DNA of 5,615 bases from Ga0077527 sp049433545 (GTDB lineage Bacteria; Pseudomonadota; Gammaproteobacteria; Burkholderiales; SG8-41), in assembly GCA_049433545.1 (NCBI GenBank), contig JBMTEY010000156.1, positions 1-5,615 on the forward strand, given 5' to 3'. This document shows, one piece after another, positions 1-5,366 of the stretch (positions are counted from its first letter, which is position 1; each line of letters begins with the position of its first letter). The notes beneath the pieces were generated by a model that worked only from the letters and a program-made list of their open reading frames with translations, did no database searches and was not told where the DNA came from. Both the position numbers and the translations under genes were made by a program.

Positions 1-796
1 GCGCAATCAGGCCAAGCAGTTTTGTCAGCAGGTTTCTGCCGAACTCTTCGCGCAGGTAGGTGCCGAGCATCTGCGCCAGACCCTCCGAGGTCTTCAGCGC
101 GACATTGCCGACAAAGCCGTCGCAGACCACAACGTCCGTGGTGCCCTTGTAGATGTCATCACCCTCGACGTTGCCGTGAAAATTAAGCCCGCTGGCGCGC
201 AGCAGCGTCGCAGCCTCCTTGACGACATCGTTGCCCTTGATGTCTTCTTCGCCGATGTTGAGCAGGCCCACAGTCGGGCGCGGCTTGTGTTCAACCGAGG
301 CCACCAGTTCGGCCCCCATGATGCCGAACTGCAGCAGGTGTTCCGCAGTGCAATCGACGTTGGCGCCAAGGTCAAGGATATGCGTATGACCTTTTACCGT
401 GGGCAGCATGGTGGCAATGGCCGGTCGGTCGATTCCGGGCAGGGTTTTAAGCACGAAACGCGAAATCGCCATCAGCGCGCCGGTATTGCCGGCGCTGACA
501 CAGGCCTGGGCCTCGCCGCCCTTGACGAGATCGATGGCCACGCGCATCGAGGAGTCTTTTTTTCCGCGCAGCGCGTTGGCCGGCGGCTCGTCCATCGTGA
601 CGGTTTCGGAGGCATGACGCACCCGCAGCCGGGGATTACCCGCAGCCTTGTGACGGATCAATTCGGCTTCGATGGCGCTTTCCAGACCGACAAGCACGAA
701 AGCGCATTGCGGATCGCGGGCGGCCCATTCGATTGCGGCGGGCACCGTGACCTGTACACCATGGTCACCGCCCATGCAGTCGATGGCTACCGTCAC
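1..796 (-). CDS. plsX: PlsX, phosphate acyltransferase (3' end outside window)
   Basis: PlsX makes acyl-phosphate from acyl-ACP and phosphate, the first step of the PlsX/PlsY route to phosphatidic acid, and works peripherally at the inner membrane. My translation of the minus strand gives about 265 residues: N-terminal AIDCMGGDHG, then KDSSMRVAIDLV, CVSAGNTGALMA, LDLGANVDC, LLNIGEEDIKGND, and VCDGFVGNVALKTSEG near the cut end. All are family hallmarks. Family members are about 340-356 residues, so roughly the last 80 are missing past position 1. The chosen start is GTG at 796, preceded in frame by a TAG stop at about 833-835. A CTG at 805 is a rival start, because the strong Shine-Dalgarno GAGGAGG at 814-820 is 8 nt from it but 17 nt from the GTG. 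The gene follows rpmF after 77 nt and is probably cotranscribed with yceD and rpmF. Identity is certain; the start is less so. Confidence 0.96.
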   Translation of the reverse strand, partial: MTVAIDCMGGDHGVQVTVPAAIEWAARDPQCAFVLVGLESAIEAELIRHKAAGNPRLRVRHASETVTMDEPPANALRGKKDSSMRVAIDLVKGGEAQACVSAGNTGALMAISRFVLKTLPGIDRPAIATMLPTVKGHTHILDLGANVDCTAEHLLQFGIMGAELVASVEHKPRPTVGLLNIGEEDIKGNDVVKEAATLLRASGLNFHGNVEGDDIYKGTTDVVVCDGFVGNVALKTSEGLAQMLGTYLREEFGRNLLTKLLGLIA

Positions 797-813
797 ATCC
801 GTCAGGATGGCAT

Positions 814-820
814 CCTCCTC
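814..820 (-). promoter_or_regulatory. Strong Shine-Dalgarno for plsX, oddly placed
   Basis: On the minus strand this reads GAGGAGG, a near-perfect anti-16S match. It is 17 nt upstream of the GTG at 796, which is too far for normal use, and 8 nt upstream of an in-frame CTG at 805, which is ideal. The ATG directly after it (813-811) opens a three-codon frame ending in TGA, so it cannot start plsX. The site therefore bears on which plsX start is used. Confidence 0.6.
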
Positions 821-846
821 GTCAGATCCCGGCTATCTGGATTCGA

Positions 847-871
847 CGCCGGGTATCGCTTGCAGCCGGCG
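847..871 (-). other. Hairpin between rpmF and plsX
   Basis: CGCCGG at 866-871 and CCGGCG at 847-852 (minus-strand reading) form a perfect 6-bp GC stem around a 13-nt loop. It starts 2 nt after the rpmF stop codon. No U-run follows, so it is not a convincing intrinsic terminator. It could protect or process the 3' end of the rpmF message within the longer transcript. The stem is seen directly; the role is inference. Confidence 0.35.
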
Positions 872-873
872 AA

Positions 874-1053
874 TTATTCGCCCTTGGCCTTGATGACTTT
901 TTTGCCCCGATAGTAGCCGTTGGGGCTGATGTGATGGCGCAGGTGCGCCTCACCGGAGGTGGGCTCAACGGCGAGCGCCGGCTTGCCGAGTCCGTCGTGG
1001 GACCGATGCATCCCGCGTTTCGACGGGGACTTCTTGTTCTGTTGTACAGCCAT
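874..1053 (-). CDS. rpmF: 50S ribosomal protein bL32
   Basis: Encodes 59 residues starting MAVQQNKKSPSKRGM and containing RSHDGL, HLRHHISPNGYYRG and the basic end KKVIKAKGE, all typical of bL32, a small basic protein of the large ribosomal subunit. Length matches the family (57-60). There is no cysteine, so this is the zinc-free form, as in E. coli, rather than the CxxC zinc-ribbon form. The ATG is preceded by AGGAGA at 1059-1064 with 5-nt spacing. The gene begins 15 nt after the yceD stop, so its ribosome-binding site sits wholly in that gap and translation is likely linked to yceD. The yceD-rpmF-plsX order is conserved in proteobacteria and couples ribosome and phospholipid gene expression. 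Confidence 0.98.
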   Translation of the reverse strand: MAVQQNKKSPSKRGMHRSHDGLGKPALAVEPTSGEAHLRHHISPNGYYRGKKVIKAKGE

Positions 1054-1068
1054 GTCGTTCTCCTGAAA

Positions 1069-1587
1069 TTAACGTTTATCCGATCGTTCGGGCCCGAGCA
1101 GCGTCGCCAGCTTTGCAAACGGCGTATCCGTCCTGCCGCTCCGCTCTGCGCCGCTACCGCAATGTTCCTGGTCATGCCGCACCGACAGCGGCAGGCCCAG
1201 CAGTATTTCGTCTTCCACCAGCTCAACCAGATCCAGGTCGCGCCCGGCTTCTATCCATTCCGGCGTTTCCGGATCATCATCGTCCTGCACTGTAGTGCCG
1301 GGCTGCGCCAGCAGCACCCGTGACTGCAGTGCGAGGCGGTAATCCAGCGGCGCCAGGCAGCGATCACAGCACAATCGCAGCACACCCGAGACCTCCAGCT
1401 CCAGCATCGGTCGCTGCTGCCGGTCGTGCGCGCCATGCACTGCAAATGACACCGCGCCACGATCATCGGTCAGCCGATCCGCGAGGCGCCGCAACTGCGC
1501 AATCGCAATCTCGCCGGCCTGCCTGCCGGCAGCACGGGCGAAGCCGAAAGGATCTTCGATGCGACGAACTGCGGCCGGTCCGGACAT
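1069..1587 (-). CDS. yceD: YceD / DUF177, 23S rRNA accumulation protein
   Basis: DUF177 family protein needed in E. coli for normal 23S rRNA accumulation; the biochemical role is not settled. I choose the ATG at 1587, giving 172 residues; E. coli YceD has 173. Visible marks in this numbering are an N-terminal FARAAGRQAGEI segment, the central cysteine cluster LCCDRC (C73, C74, C77, with a CxxC), an acidic DDDDPETPEW loop at about 102-111, LVELVEDEILLGLP at about 120-133, a late HDQEHC (C143) and the conserved C-terminal TPFAKLATL at about 155-163. An ATG at 1620 would add 11 residues, but it lies inside a consensus -35 box, which disfavours it. No Shine-Dalgarno precedes either ATG. The gene heads the yceD-rpmF-plsX unit and is divergent from maf. 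Confidence 0.9.
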   Translation of the reverse strand: MSGPAAVRRIEDPFGFARAAGRQAGEIAIAQLRRLADRLTDDRGAVSFAVHGAHDRQQRPMLELEVSGVLRLCCDRCLAPLDYRLALQSRVLLAQPGTTVQDDDDPETPEWIEAGRDLDLVELVEDEILLGLPLSVRHDQEHCGSGAERSGRTDTPFAKLATLLGPERSDKR

Positions 1588-1596
1588 AAACGGCGC

Positions 1597-1625
1597 ATGA
1601 TAATATTTCCGCCCTGCCATGTCAA
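1597..1625 (-). promoter_or_regulatory. Candidate sigma70-type promoter for yceD-rpmF-plsX
   Basis: Reading the minus strand, TTGACA (1625-1620, 6/6 to consensus) is followed by 17 nt and then TATCAT (1602-1597, 5/6). Transcription would start near 1590-1587, at or within 3 nt of the ATG at 1587. This is the best promoter match I found in the window. The upstream ATG at 1620 lies across the -35 box and would not be transcribed from here. Confidence 0.7.
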
Positions 1626-1679
1626 AATTGCAATGCCAAAATCCCTGTTAAGCCAAGCACTTAGCAACGTCGATCGACA

Positions 1680-1708
1680 TTGCCAAGCGCCCGGTTCCGG
1701 CGTATCAC
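1680..1708 (+). promoter_or_regulatory. Candidate promoter for maf
   Basis: TTGCCA at 1680-1685 (5/6) is followed after 17 nt by TATCAC at 1703-1708 (4/6). The predicted start is near 1715, leaving a leader of about 34 nt before the maf ATG at 1749. The match is moderate. It is divergent from the yceD promoter, with about 55 nt between the two -35 boxes. Confidence 0.35.
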
Positions 1709-1748
1709 CCGCAGTTTCAGGCACTTACGGCCGCGGTTTCGGCAATAC

Positions 1749-2336
1749 ATGAAGGCAAACCGTGAAATCGTGCTGGCTTCGTCGTCCGCCTATCGCAAGG
1801 CGCTGCTGAAGCGCATCGGGCTGGAATGTGCGGCCATCGCGCCCGACATCGACGAGACGGCGCTGCCGCAGGAGGCCGCGCAAAGCACCGCATTGCGCCT
1901 GGCGCAGGCCAAGGCGCAGCGGATCGCCCAGGACTGCCCCGCCGCACTGATCATCGGTTCCGACCAGGTGGCCGTGCTGGGTGACACCGTGCTGGGCAAA
2001 CCCGGAACCCATGACGCCGCCGTGCGGCAACTGCAGGCCATGAGCGGACAAACCGTCGTTTTTCATACCGCACTGTGCGTGCTCGATGCCGCTGCCGGCA
2101 GCATGCAGTCGGCAAACGTGCCGACCACGGTGCGTTTCCGTGAACTCGATCGCGACCGGATCGAGCGTTACCTCGCGATTGACCAGCCCTATGACTGCGC
2201 CGGCAGCGCCAAGATCGAAGCCATGGGCATCGCGCTCGTCGAAAATGTCGAAAGCGACGACCCCAGCGCCCTGATCGGCCTGCCGCTGATCGCACTGGTC
2301 ACCATGCTCAAGCGCAACGGCATCGAAGTACTGTAA
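1749..2336 (+). CDS. maf: Maf-family nucleotide pyrophosphatase, YceF type
   Basis: A 195-residue Maf/HAM1-fold enzyme. E. coli YceF has 194 residues and hydrolyses m7GTP to its monophosphate, probably clearing modified nucleotides from RNA turnover. Visible marks: the phosphate-binding LASSSAYRKALL at residues 9-20, IDETA at 34-38, IIGSDQV at 68-74 with the catalytic Asp at D72, GKP at 83-85, CAGSAKIEAMGI at 150-161, and the end DDPSALIGLPLIAL. GSDQV and CAGSxKxE favour the YceF subgroup over YhdE-type dTTP/UTP enzymes. The start at ATG 1749 agrees with the family. An upstream in-frame TTG at 1680 would add 23 arginine-rich residues unlike Maf and coincides with a -35 box. No clear Shine-Dalgarno is present. 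It is divergent from yceD and converges on sppA across 37 nt. Confidence 0.95.
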   Translation: MKANREIVLASSSAYRKALLKRIGLECAAIAPDIDETALPQEAAQSTALRLAQAKAQRIAQDCPAALIIGSDQVAVLGDTVLGKPGTHDAAVRQLQAMSGQTVVFHTALCVLDAAAGSMQSANVPTTVRFRELDRDRIERYLAIDQPYDCAGSAKIEAMGIALVENVESDDPSALIGLPLIALVTMLKRNGIEVL

Positions 2337-2373
2337 GCCGTTACGCCATGCGGCGACCGCGGATCGCGCAGAA
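2337..2373. other. Convergent maf/sppA gap without clear terminator
   Basis: The 37 nt between the two stop codons contain only short GC-rich inverted repeats, such as GCCG...CGGC at 2337-2354 and GCGA...TCGC around the palindrome CCGCGG. There is no T-run on either strand. I cannot support an intrinsic terminator here. Read-through or Rho-dependent ending is possible. Confidence 0.3.
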
Positions 2374-3327
2374 TCAGCGGATCACGGGACCGCCCAGCCC
2401 TCCAAGTTTCACCAGGGTTTCCGCCGCTGCCGCGCCGAAACGCCGCGCGAATCGCTCGGCGAAATTCTCCTGCAGCGTGAAGTCGACGATGTCTTCGGCC
2501 TTGATTACCTCGCGGGCGACGAAATCAAGACTGCCCAGCGCATCAGCCAGCCCCAGGTCTATGCTTTTCTGGCCGACCCACAGCAGACCGGAAAACATGT
2601 CCGGCGTTTCCTTGAGCCGCTTGCCGCGCCCCTGGCGCACCACGGTGATGAACTGCTGGTGGATGTCGTTGAGCATGGTTTCGGCATGCGCCTTCTGCGG
2701 CTCCTGAATCGGCGAAAACGGATCGAGGAAGCCCTTGTTCTCGCCCGCAGCGAGCAGGCGGCGTTCGACGCCGAGCTTTTCCATGGTGCCGGTGAAACCG
2801 AAACCATCCATCAGCACGCCTATCGAACCGATGATGCTGGCCTTGTCGACATAGATCCGGTCGGCCGCCGCTGCGATGTAATAACCGCCGGAGGCGCAGA
2901 TGTCCTCGACCACAGCGTACAGCGGGATTTCCGGATGTTTGCCGCGCAGGCGCTTGATTTCGTCGTAGATGTAACCGGCCTGCACCGGACTGCCGCCCGG
3001 ACTGTTGATGCGCAGCACGATGCCCTTGGTGTTCTTGTCCTTGAACGCCGACTGCAGTCCGCCCATGATCCTGTCGGCGCTGGCCTGGCTGCTGGGACTG
3101 ATGATGCCGCTGATTTCCACCAGTGCCGTGTGTTTGCCGGGCAGTGCATCGCGTTTGCCAAACCAGCCCATGCCGATGACCAGCAGCACGACCAGGTAGA
3201 TCAGGAAACTCAGTTTGAAAAAGACCCCCCAGCGCCGCGCCGCGCGTTGCTCCTTGAGCGATGCGAGTGCAAGTTTTTCCAGCACCCCGCGCTCCCACTG
3301 CGGATCATTCGACGGTTGTTCAGACAT
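2374..3327 (-). CDS. sppA: Signal peptide peptidase SppA, short (36K) type
   Basis: A 317-residue membrane-anchored serine protease of family S49, thought to degrade signal peptides left in the membrane. Residues 1-37 are cytoplasmic and charged, including EKLALASLKEQRAARRW. One transmembrane segment spans about 38-56, followed by an extracytoplasmic protease domain. The substrate-binding turn RINSPGGSP is at about 106-114. The nucleophile is S146 in ICASGGYYIA and the general base is K198 in GENKGF. The 52-residue Ser-Lys spacing equals that of Bacillus subtilis SppA (S147/K199). Also present are IIGSIGV at 165-171 and the late LLWVGQKSIDLGLAD at 248-262. The length fits the short form, not the 67K tandem E. 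coli type. The ATG follows AAGGA with 7-nt spacing. It lies 48 nt downstream of the HAD gene on the same strand. Confidence 0.95.
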   Translation of the reverse strand: MSEQPSNDPQWERGVLEKLALASLKEQRAARRWGVFFKLSFLIYLVVLLVIGMGWFGKRDALPGKHTALVEISGIISPSSQASADRIMGGLQSAFKDKNTKGIVLRINSPGGSPVQAGYIYDEIKRLRGKHPEIPLYAVVEDICASGGYYIAAAADRIYVDKASIIGSIGVLMDGFGFTGTMEKLGVERRLLAAGENKGFLDPFSPIQEPQKAHAETMLNDIHQQFITVVRQGRGKRLKETPDMFSGLLWVGQKSIDLGLADALGSLDFVAREVIKAEDIVDFTLQENFAERFARRFGAAAAETLVKLGGLGGPVIR

Positions 3328-3360
3328 ATTAATTCCTTTTAAAACAATATATTAAATCAT
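3328..3360. other. AT-rich block before sppA
   Basis: This 33-nt stretch has only four G/C bases (all C on the plus strand) in an otherwise GC-rich region. It contains the sppA Shine-Dalgarno AAGGA and a -10-like TATATT on the minus strand, but I see no -35 box at the right distance. It may be an unstructured translation-enhancing leader or a weak internal promoter. The composition is certain; the role is unknown. Confidence 0.4.
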
Positions 3361-3375
3361 TATCCGGGATCGGCA

Positions 3376-4035
3376 TCAGTCGTGTTCGCGCAGCAACCAG
3401 GCGCGCAAACTGCTGATGTCGTCGATCATCGCCAGCGGATTGCAGCCCGCCAGCGCCGCACGTTCGTGCGCCCCGTAAGTCACCGCCACGCCACCGACGC
3501 CCGCGGCCCTGGCCATCTCCAGGTCATGCGTGGTGTCGCCGATCATCAGCGTAGTTTCCGCCTGTCCGGCAAGCGTGTCGATGACCGCGTTGAGCATGCC
3601 CGGATGAGGTTTCGCGTAGCCCTCGTCGGCGCAGCGCGTGGCATGGAAACAGTCGGCAATGTCCGTCGCAGCCAGCGCGCGATCGAGGCCGCGGCGGCTC
3701 TTGCCGGTGGCCACTGCCAGCTGGAAACCCGCGCCATGCAGTTCGCGGATCATCTCGGCGGCGCCGCGGAACAGCGTGGTGCCGCCGTCGCGTTTCAGGA
3801 AATGGATGCGGTAACGATCGACCACTTTCGGGTATTCGGCCGGCGGCAGATCCGGCAGGATGTGTTTCATCGCATCGGTAAGTCCGAGTCCGATCACGTA
3901 GCGCGCCTGCGTGTCGTCGGGCACCGGCAGGGCCAGTTCGGCGCATGCCGCCTGCAGCGATTCGGCGATTGCGGCCGCCGAATCCATCAGCGTGCCGTCC
4001 CAATCGAACACCAGCAGTTCAAATGGTCCGCGCAT
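3376..4035 (-). CDS. HAD-superfamily (IA) hydrolase, phosphoglycolate-phosphatase-like
   Basis: A 219-residue haloacid-dehalogenase-fold phosphatase. All four motifs are intact: motif I FDWDGTL with the nucleophile D11 and acid D13; motif II AVATGK with T110; motif III K142 in YAKPHP; and motif IV MIGDTTHD with D167 and D171 binding Mg2+. A helical cap of about residues 20-85 follows motif I, as in subfamily IA (Gph-like) enzymes. The substrate cannot be read from sequence; 2-phosphoglycolate or a nucleoside/sugar phosphate are candidates. The first 17 nt overlap the end of rluC, so translation is probably coupled, and AAGG precedes the ATG closely. The same gene sits between rluC and sppA in Pseudomonas, from memory. 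I give no symbol because gph proper is usually elsewhere. Confidence 0.92.
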   Translation of the reverse strand: MRGPFELLVFDWDGTLMDSAAAIAESLQAACAELALPVPDDTQARYVIGLGLTDAMKHILPDLPPAEYPKVVDRYRIHFLKRDGGTTLFRGAAEMIRELHGAGFQLAVATGKSRRGLDRALAATDIADCFHATRCADEGYAKPHPGMLNAVIDTLAGQAETTLMIGDTTHDLEMARAAGVGGVAVTYGAHERAALAGCNPLAMIDDISSLRAWLLREHD

Positions 4036-4984
4036 GGGCCTTCGGTTTCGCTGTCGCCGTTTCGACGAAGCTGCGCAGTTCCGCCGGCAGCGGCGCTTCG
4101 ACCGTCACCCGCTCGCCGCTCAAGGGATGGCGGATCACGAGACGGTGTGCGTGCAGGAACATCCGCTTCAGGCCCTGCTTCATCAACGCCTTGTTCAAGG
4201 CGAAGTCACCGTATTTGTCATCGCCCAGTATCGGAAATCCCAGGTGCGCGAGATGTACGCGGATCTGGTGTGTGCGCCCCGTCTTTAGTTCGGCATCGAG
4301 CAGGCTGTAGGGGCCGACGCCGCGCTCCAGCCGGAAGATGGTGACCGCATCATCCCCATCACCGCCTGCGCTGACGCGACGCTCGCCCGACGCAAGCACG
4401 AATTTGCGCAGCGGCACGTCGACCACGCGTTTGCGCTCGCTCCACTTGCCCTTCACCAGCGCGTAATAGTATTTGCCGGTCTCGCCCGCCTGCAGCTGGC
4501 GATGCAGTTCGACCAGCGCCGTGCGTTTTTTGGCGAGCATCAGCACACCGGAGGTTTCGCGGTCCAGCCGGTGCACCAGTTCCAGGAATTTGGCCTGCGG
4601 CCGCGCATGGCGCAGGGCCTCGATCACCCCGAAGCTGACTCCGCTGCCGCCGTGAACCGCCATGCCCGCCGGCTTGTCGATGATCAGCAGCGCCTCGTCC
4701 TCGAACAGGACCACGGGTTCGAAAGCCGGACCGGAGGGCAGATTCACGGCGCGCTTCTCCGCCGTGCGCACCGGCGGAATCCTGACCAGGTCATCCAGCT
4801 GCAGCCGGTAATCGGGGCCCACCCGGCCGCTGTTGACCCGCACCTCGCCGCTGCGCAGGATCCGGTAGATATGGCTTTTCGGCACGCCTTTCAGCCGCCG
4901 CATCAAGTAGTTGTCGATGCGCTGGCCAGCCGAATCCTCGCCAATCGGCTGCCGTAATGCGAAATCTTTACTTAACTCTTTCAT
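4019..4984 (-). CDS. rluC: 23S rRNA pseudouridine synthase RluC
   Basis: RluC converts uridines 955, 2504 and 2580 (E. coli numbering) of 23S rRNA to pseudouridine. The 321-residue length matches E. coli (319). The N-terminal S4 RNA-binding domain (about 20-80) shows AGQRIDNYL and SHIYRILRSGEVRVN. The RluA-type catalytic domain follows, with IIDKPAGMAVHGGSG at 101-115, the catalytic Asp D141 in VHRLDRETSG, the YYALVKG strand at 173-179, LKTGRTHQIRVHLAHLG at 233-249, and GDDKYGDF at 254-261, which points to RluC within the family. The ATG at 4984 is preceded by a weak AAGAAG. The gene is divergent from rne, as in E. coli, and leads a probable unit with the HAD gene and sppA. I could not place its promoter convincingly. 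Confidence 0.96.
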   Translation of the reverse strand: MKELSKDFALRQPIGEDSAGQRIDNYLMRRLKGVPKSHIYRILRSGEVRVNSGRVGPDYRLQLDDLVRIPPVRTAEKRAVNLPSGPAFEPVVLFEDEALLIIDKPAGMAVHGGSGVSFGVIEALRHARPQAKFLELVHRLDRETSGVLMLAKKRTALVELHRQLQAGETGKYYYALVKGKWSERKRVVDVPLRKFVLASGERRVSAGGDGDDAVTIFRLERGVGPYSLLDAELKTGRTHQIRVHLAHLGFPILGDDKYGDFALNKALMKQGLKRMFLHAHRLVIRHPLSGERVTVEAPLPAELRSFVETATAKPKAHARTI

Positions 4985-4995
4985 TTATCTATACT
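4967..4995 (+). promoter_or_regulatory. Candidate promoter for rne
   Basis: TTTACT at 4967-4972 (4/6 to TTGACA) is separated by exactly 17 nt from TATACT at 4990-4995 (5/6 to TATAAT). The predicted start is about 5002-5003, giving a rne leader of about 413 nt. The -35 box lies inside the first codons of rluC on the other strand. The match is good but unproven; I found nothing better on this strand before 5416. Confidence 0.5.
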
Positions 4996-5046
4996 TCTTG
5001 CCAGCGCTTCCCCTGACGGACGCTGCGGATGCCGAAACAGGCACCA

Positions 5047-5060
5047 CGGGCCCAAGCCCG
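5047..5060 (+). other. Leader hairpin 1
   Basis: CGGGC and GCCCG pair over 5 bp around the loop CCAA. It lies early in the proposed rne leader, about 45 nt after the predicted transcription start. Short and of modest weight on its own. Confidence 0.3.
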
Positions 5061-5141
5061 ACGCGGCGGAATTCCGGTACTGGTGCGCGCTGCAACGGAT
5101 GCCGGAATGACGCGAATGCGGCGATGGCGAAGTTGCATGTC

Positions 5142-5157
5142 CACGGCGACAGCCGTG
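5142..5157 (+). other. Leader hairpin 2
   Basis: CACGGC and GCCGTG form a perfect 6-bp stem with a GACA tetraloop. It is followed by an AU-rich single-stranded stretch at 5158-5180, the kind of site RNase E prefers to cut. There is no U-run, so it is not a classic terminator. Confidence 0.4.
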
Positions 5158-5245
5158 ATTTGAATGAATACAGGGTTAAAGTCGCTCACCAAAAGAAGTA
5201 GCGATACTAGACGAATTACGCGCTCAAGGCACTGTTTGAATTCCC

Positions 5246-5270
5246 GGATTTGCGCGGCTCGCGCGAATCC
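5246..5270 (+). other. 11-pair leader hairpin
   Basis: GGATTTGCGCG (5246-5256) pairs with CGCGCGAATCC (5260-5270) around the 3-nt loop GCT. Ten pairs are Watson-Crick and one (T5251 with G5265) is a G-U wobble. It is the longest local stem in the gap. The wobble means it would be stronger in the rne-sense RNA than in the antisense transcript, where it becomes an A-C mismatch. Confidence 0.5.
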
Positions 5271-5350
5271 CTGCAAGACACACTGCATAACCAGGACAGC
5301 GATCACGATCGATTCAATCAGCAGCAAATCGACTGGAACATTCTGAGTCC

Positions 5351-5366
5351 GCCGCCTGCGGGCGGC
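5351..5366 (+). other. GC-rich leader hairpin with UGCG loop
   Basis: GCCGCC and GGCGGC form a perfect 6-bp all-GC stem around TGCG, 38 nt before the rne Shine-Dalgarno. The following bases (TCTGCAG) are not a U-run, so termination is unlikely. It lies inside the long-range pairing 5219-5405. Confidence 0.5.

Noticed and set aside
176..913. A 245-codon plus-strand frame across plsX and the end of rpmF
   Set aside because: It is the codon-aligned antisense of plsX, whose translation matches the family throughout.
1680..1748. N-terminal extension of maf starting at TTG 1680
   Set aside because: The 23 extra residues are arginine-rich and unlike Maf N termini, and the TTG coincides with a candidate -35 box. 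ATG 1749 gives the usual length.
2659..3342. A 227-codon plus-strand frame across sppA
   Set aside because: Codon-aligned antisense of sppA, which has an intact Ser/Lys dyad and transmembrane segment.
3382..4344. A 320-codon plus-strand frame across the HAD gene and the end of rluC
   Set aside because: Antisense shadow of the HAD gene, where all four catalytic motifs are in the minus frame. The frame's own product is arginine/histidine-rich and resembles nothing.
5164..5346. A 60-codon plus frame in the rne leader starting at ATG 5164
   Set aside because: The predicted peptide is rich in R, S, T and C with no family resemblance, it lacks a ribosome-binding site, and the base periodicity supports a different frame.
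5351..5366. The GCCGCC/GGCGGC hairpin as an intrinsic terminator ahead of rne
   Set aside because: No U-run follows the stem, and rne begins only 50 nt later.
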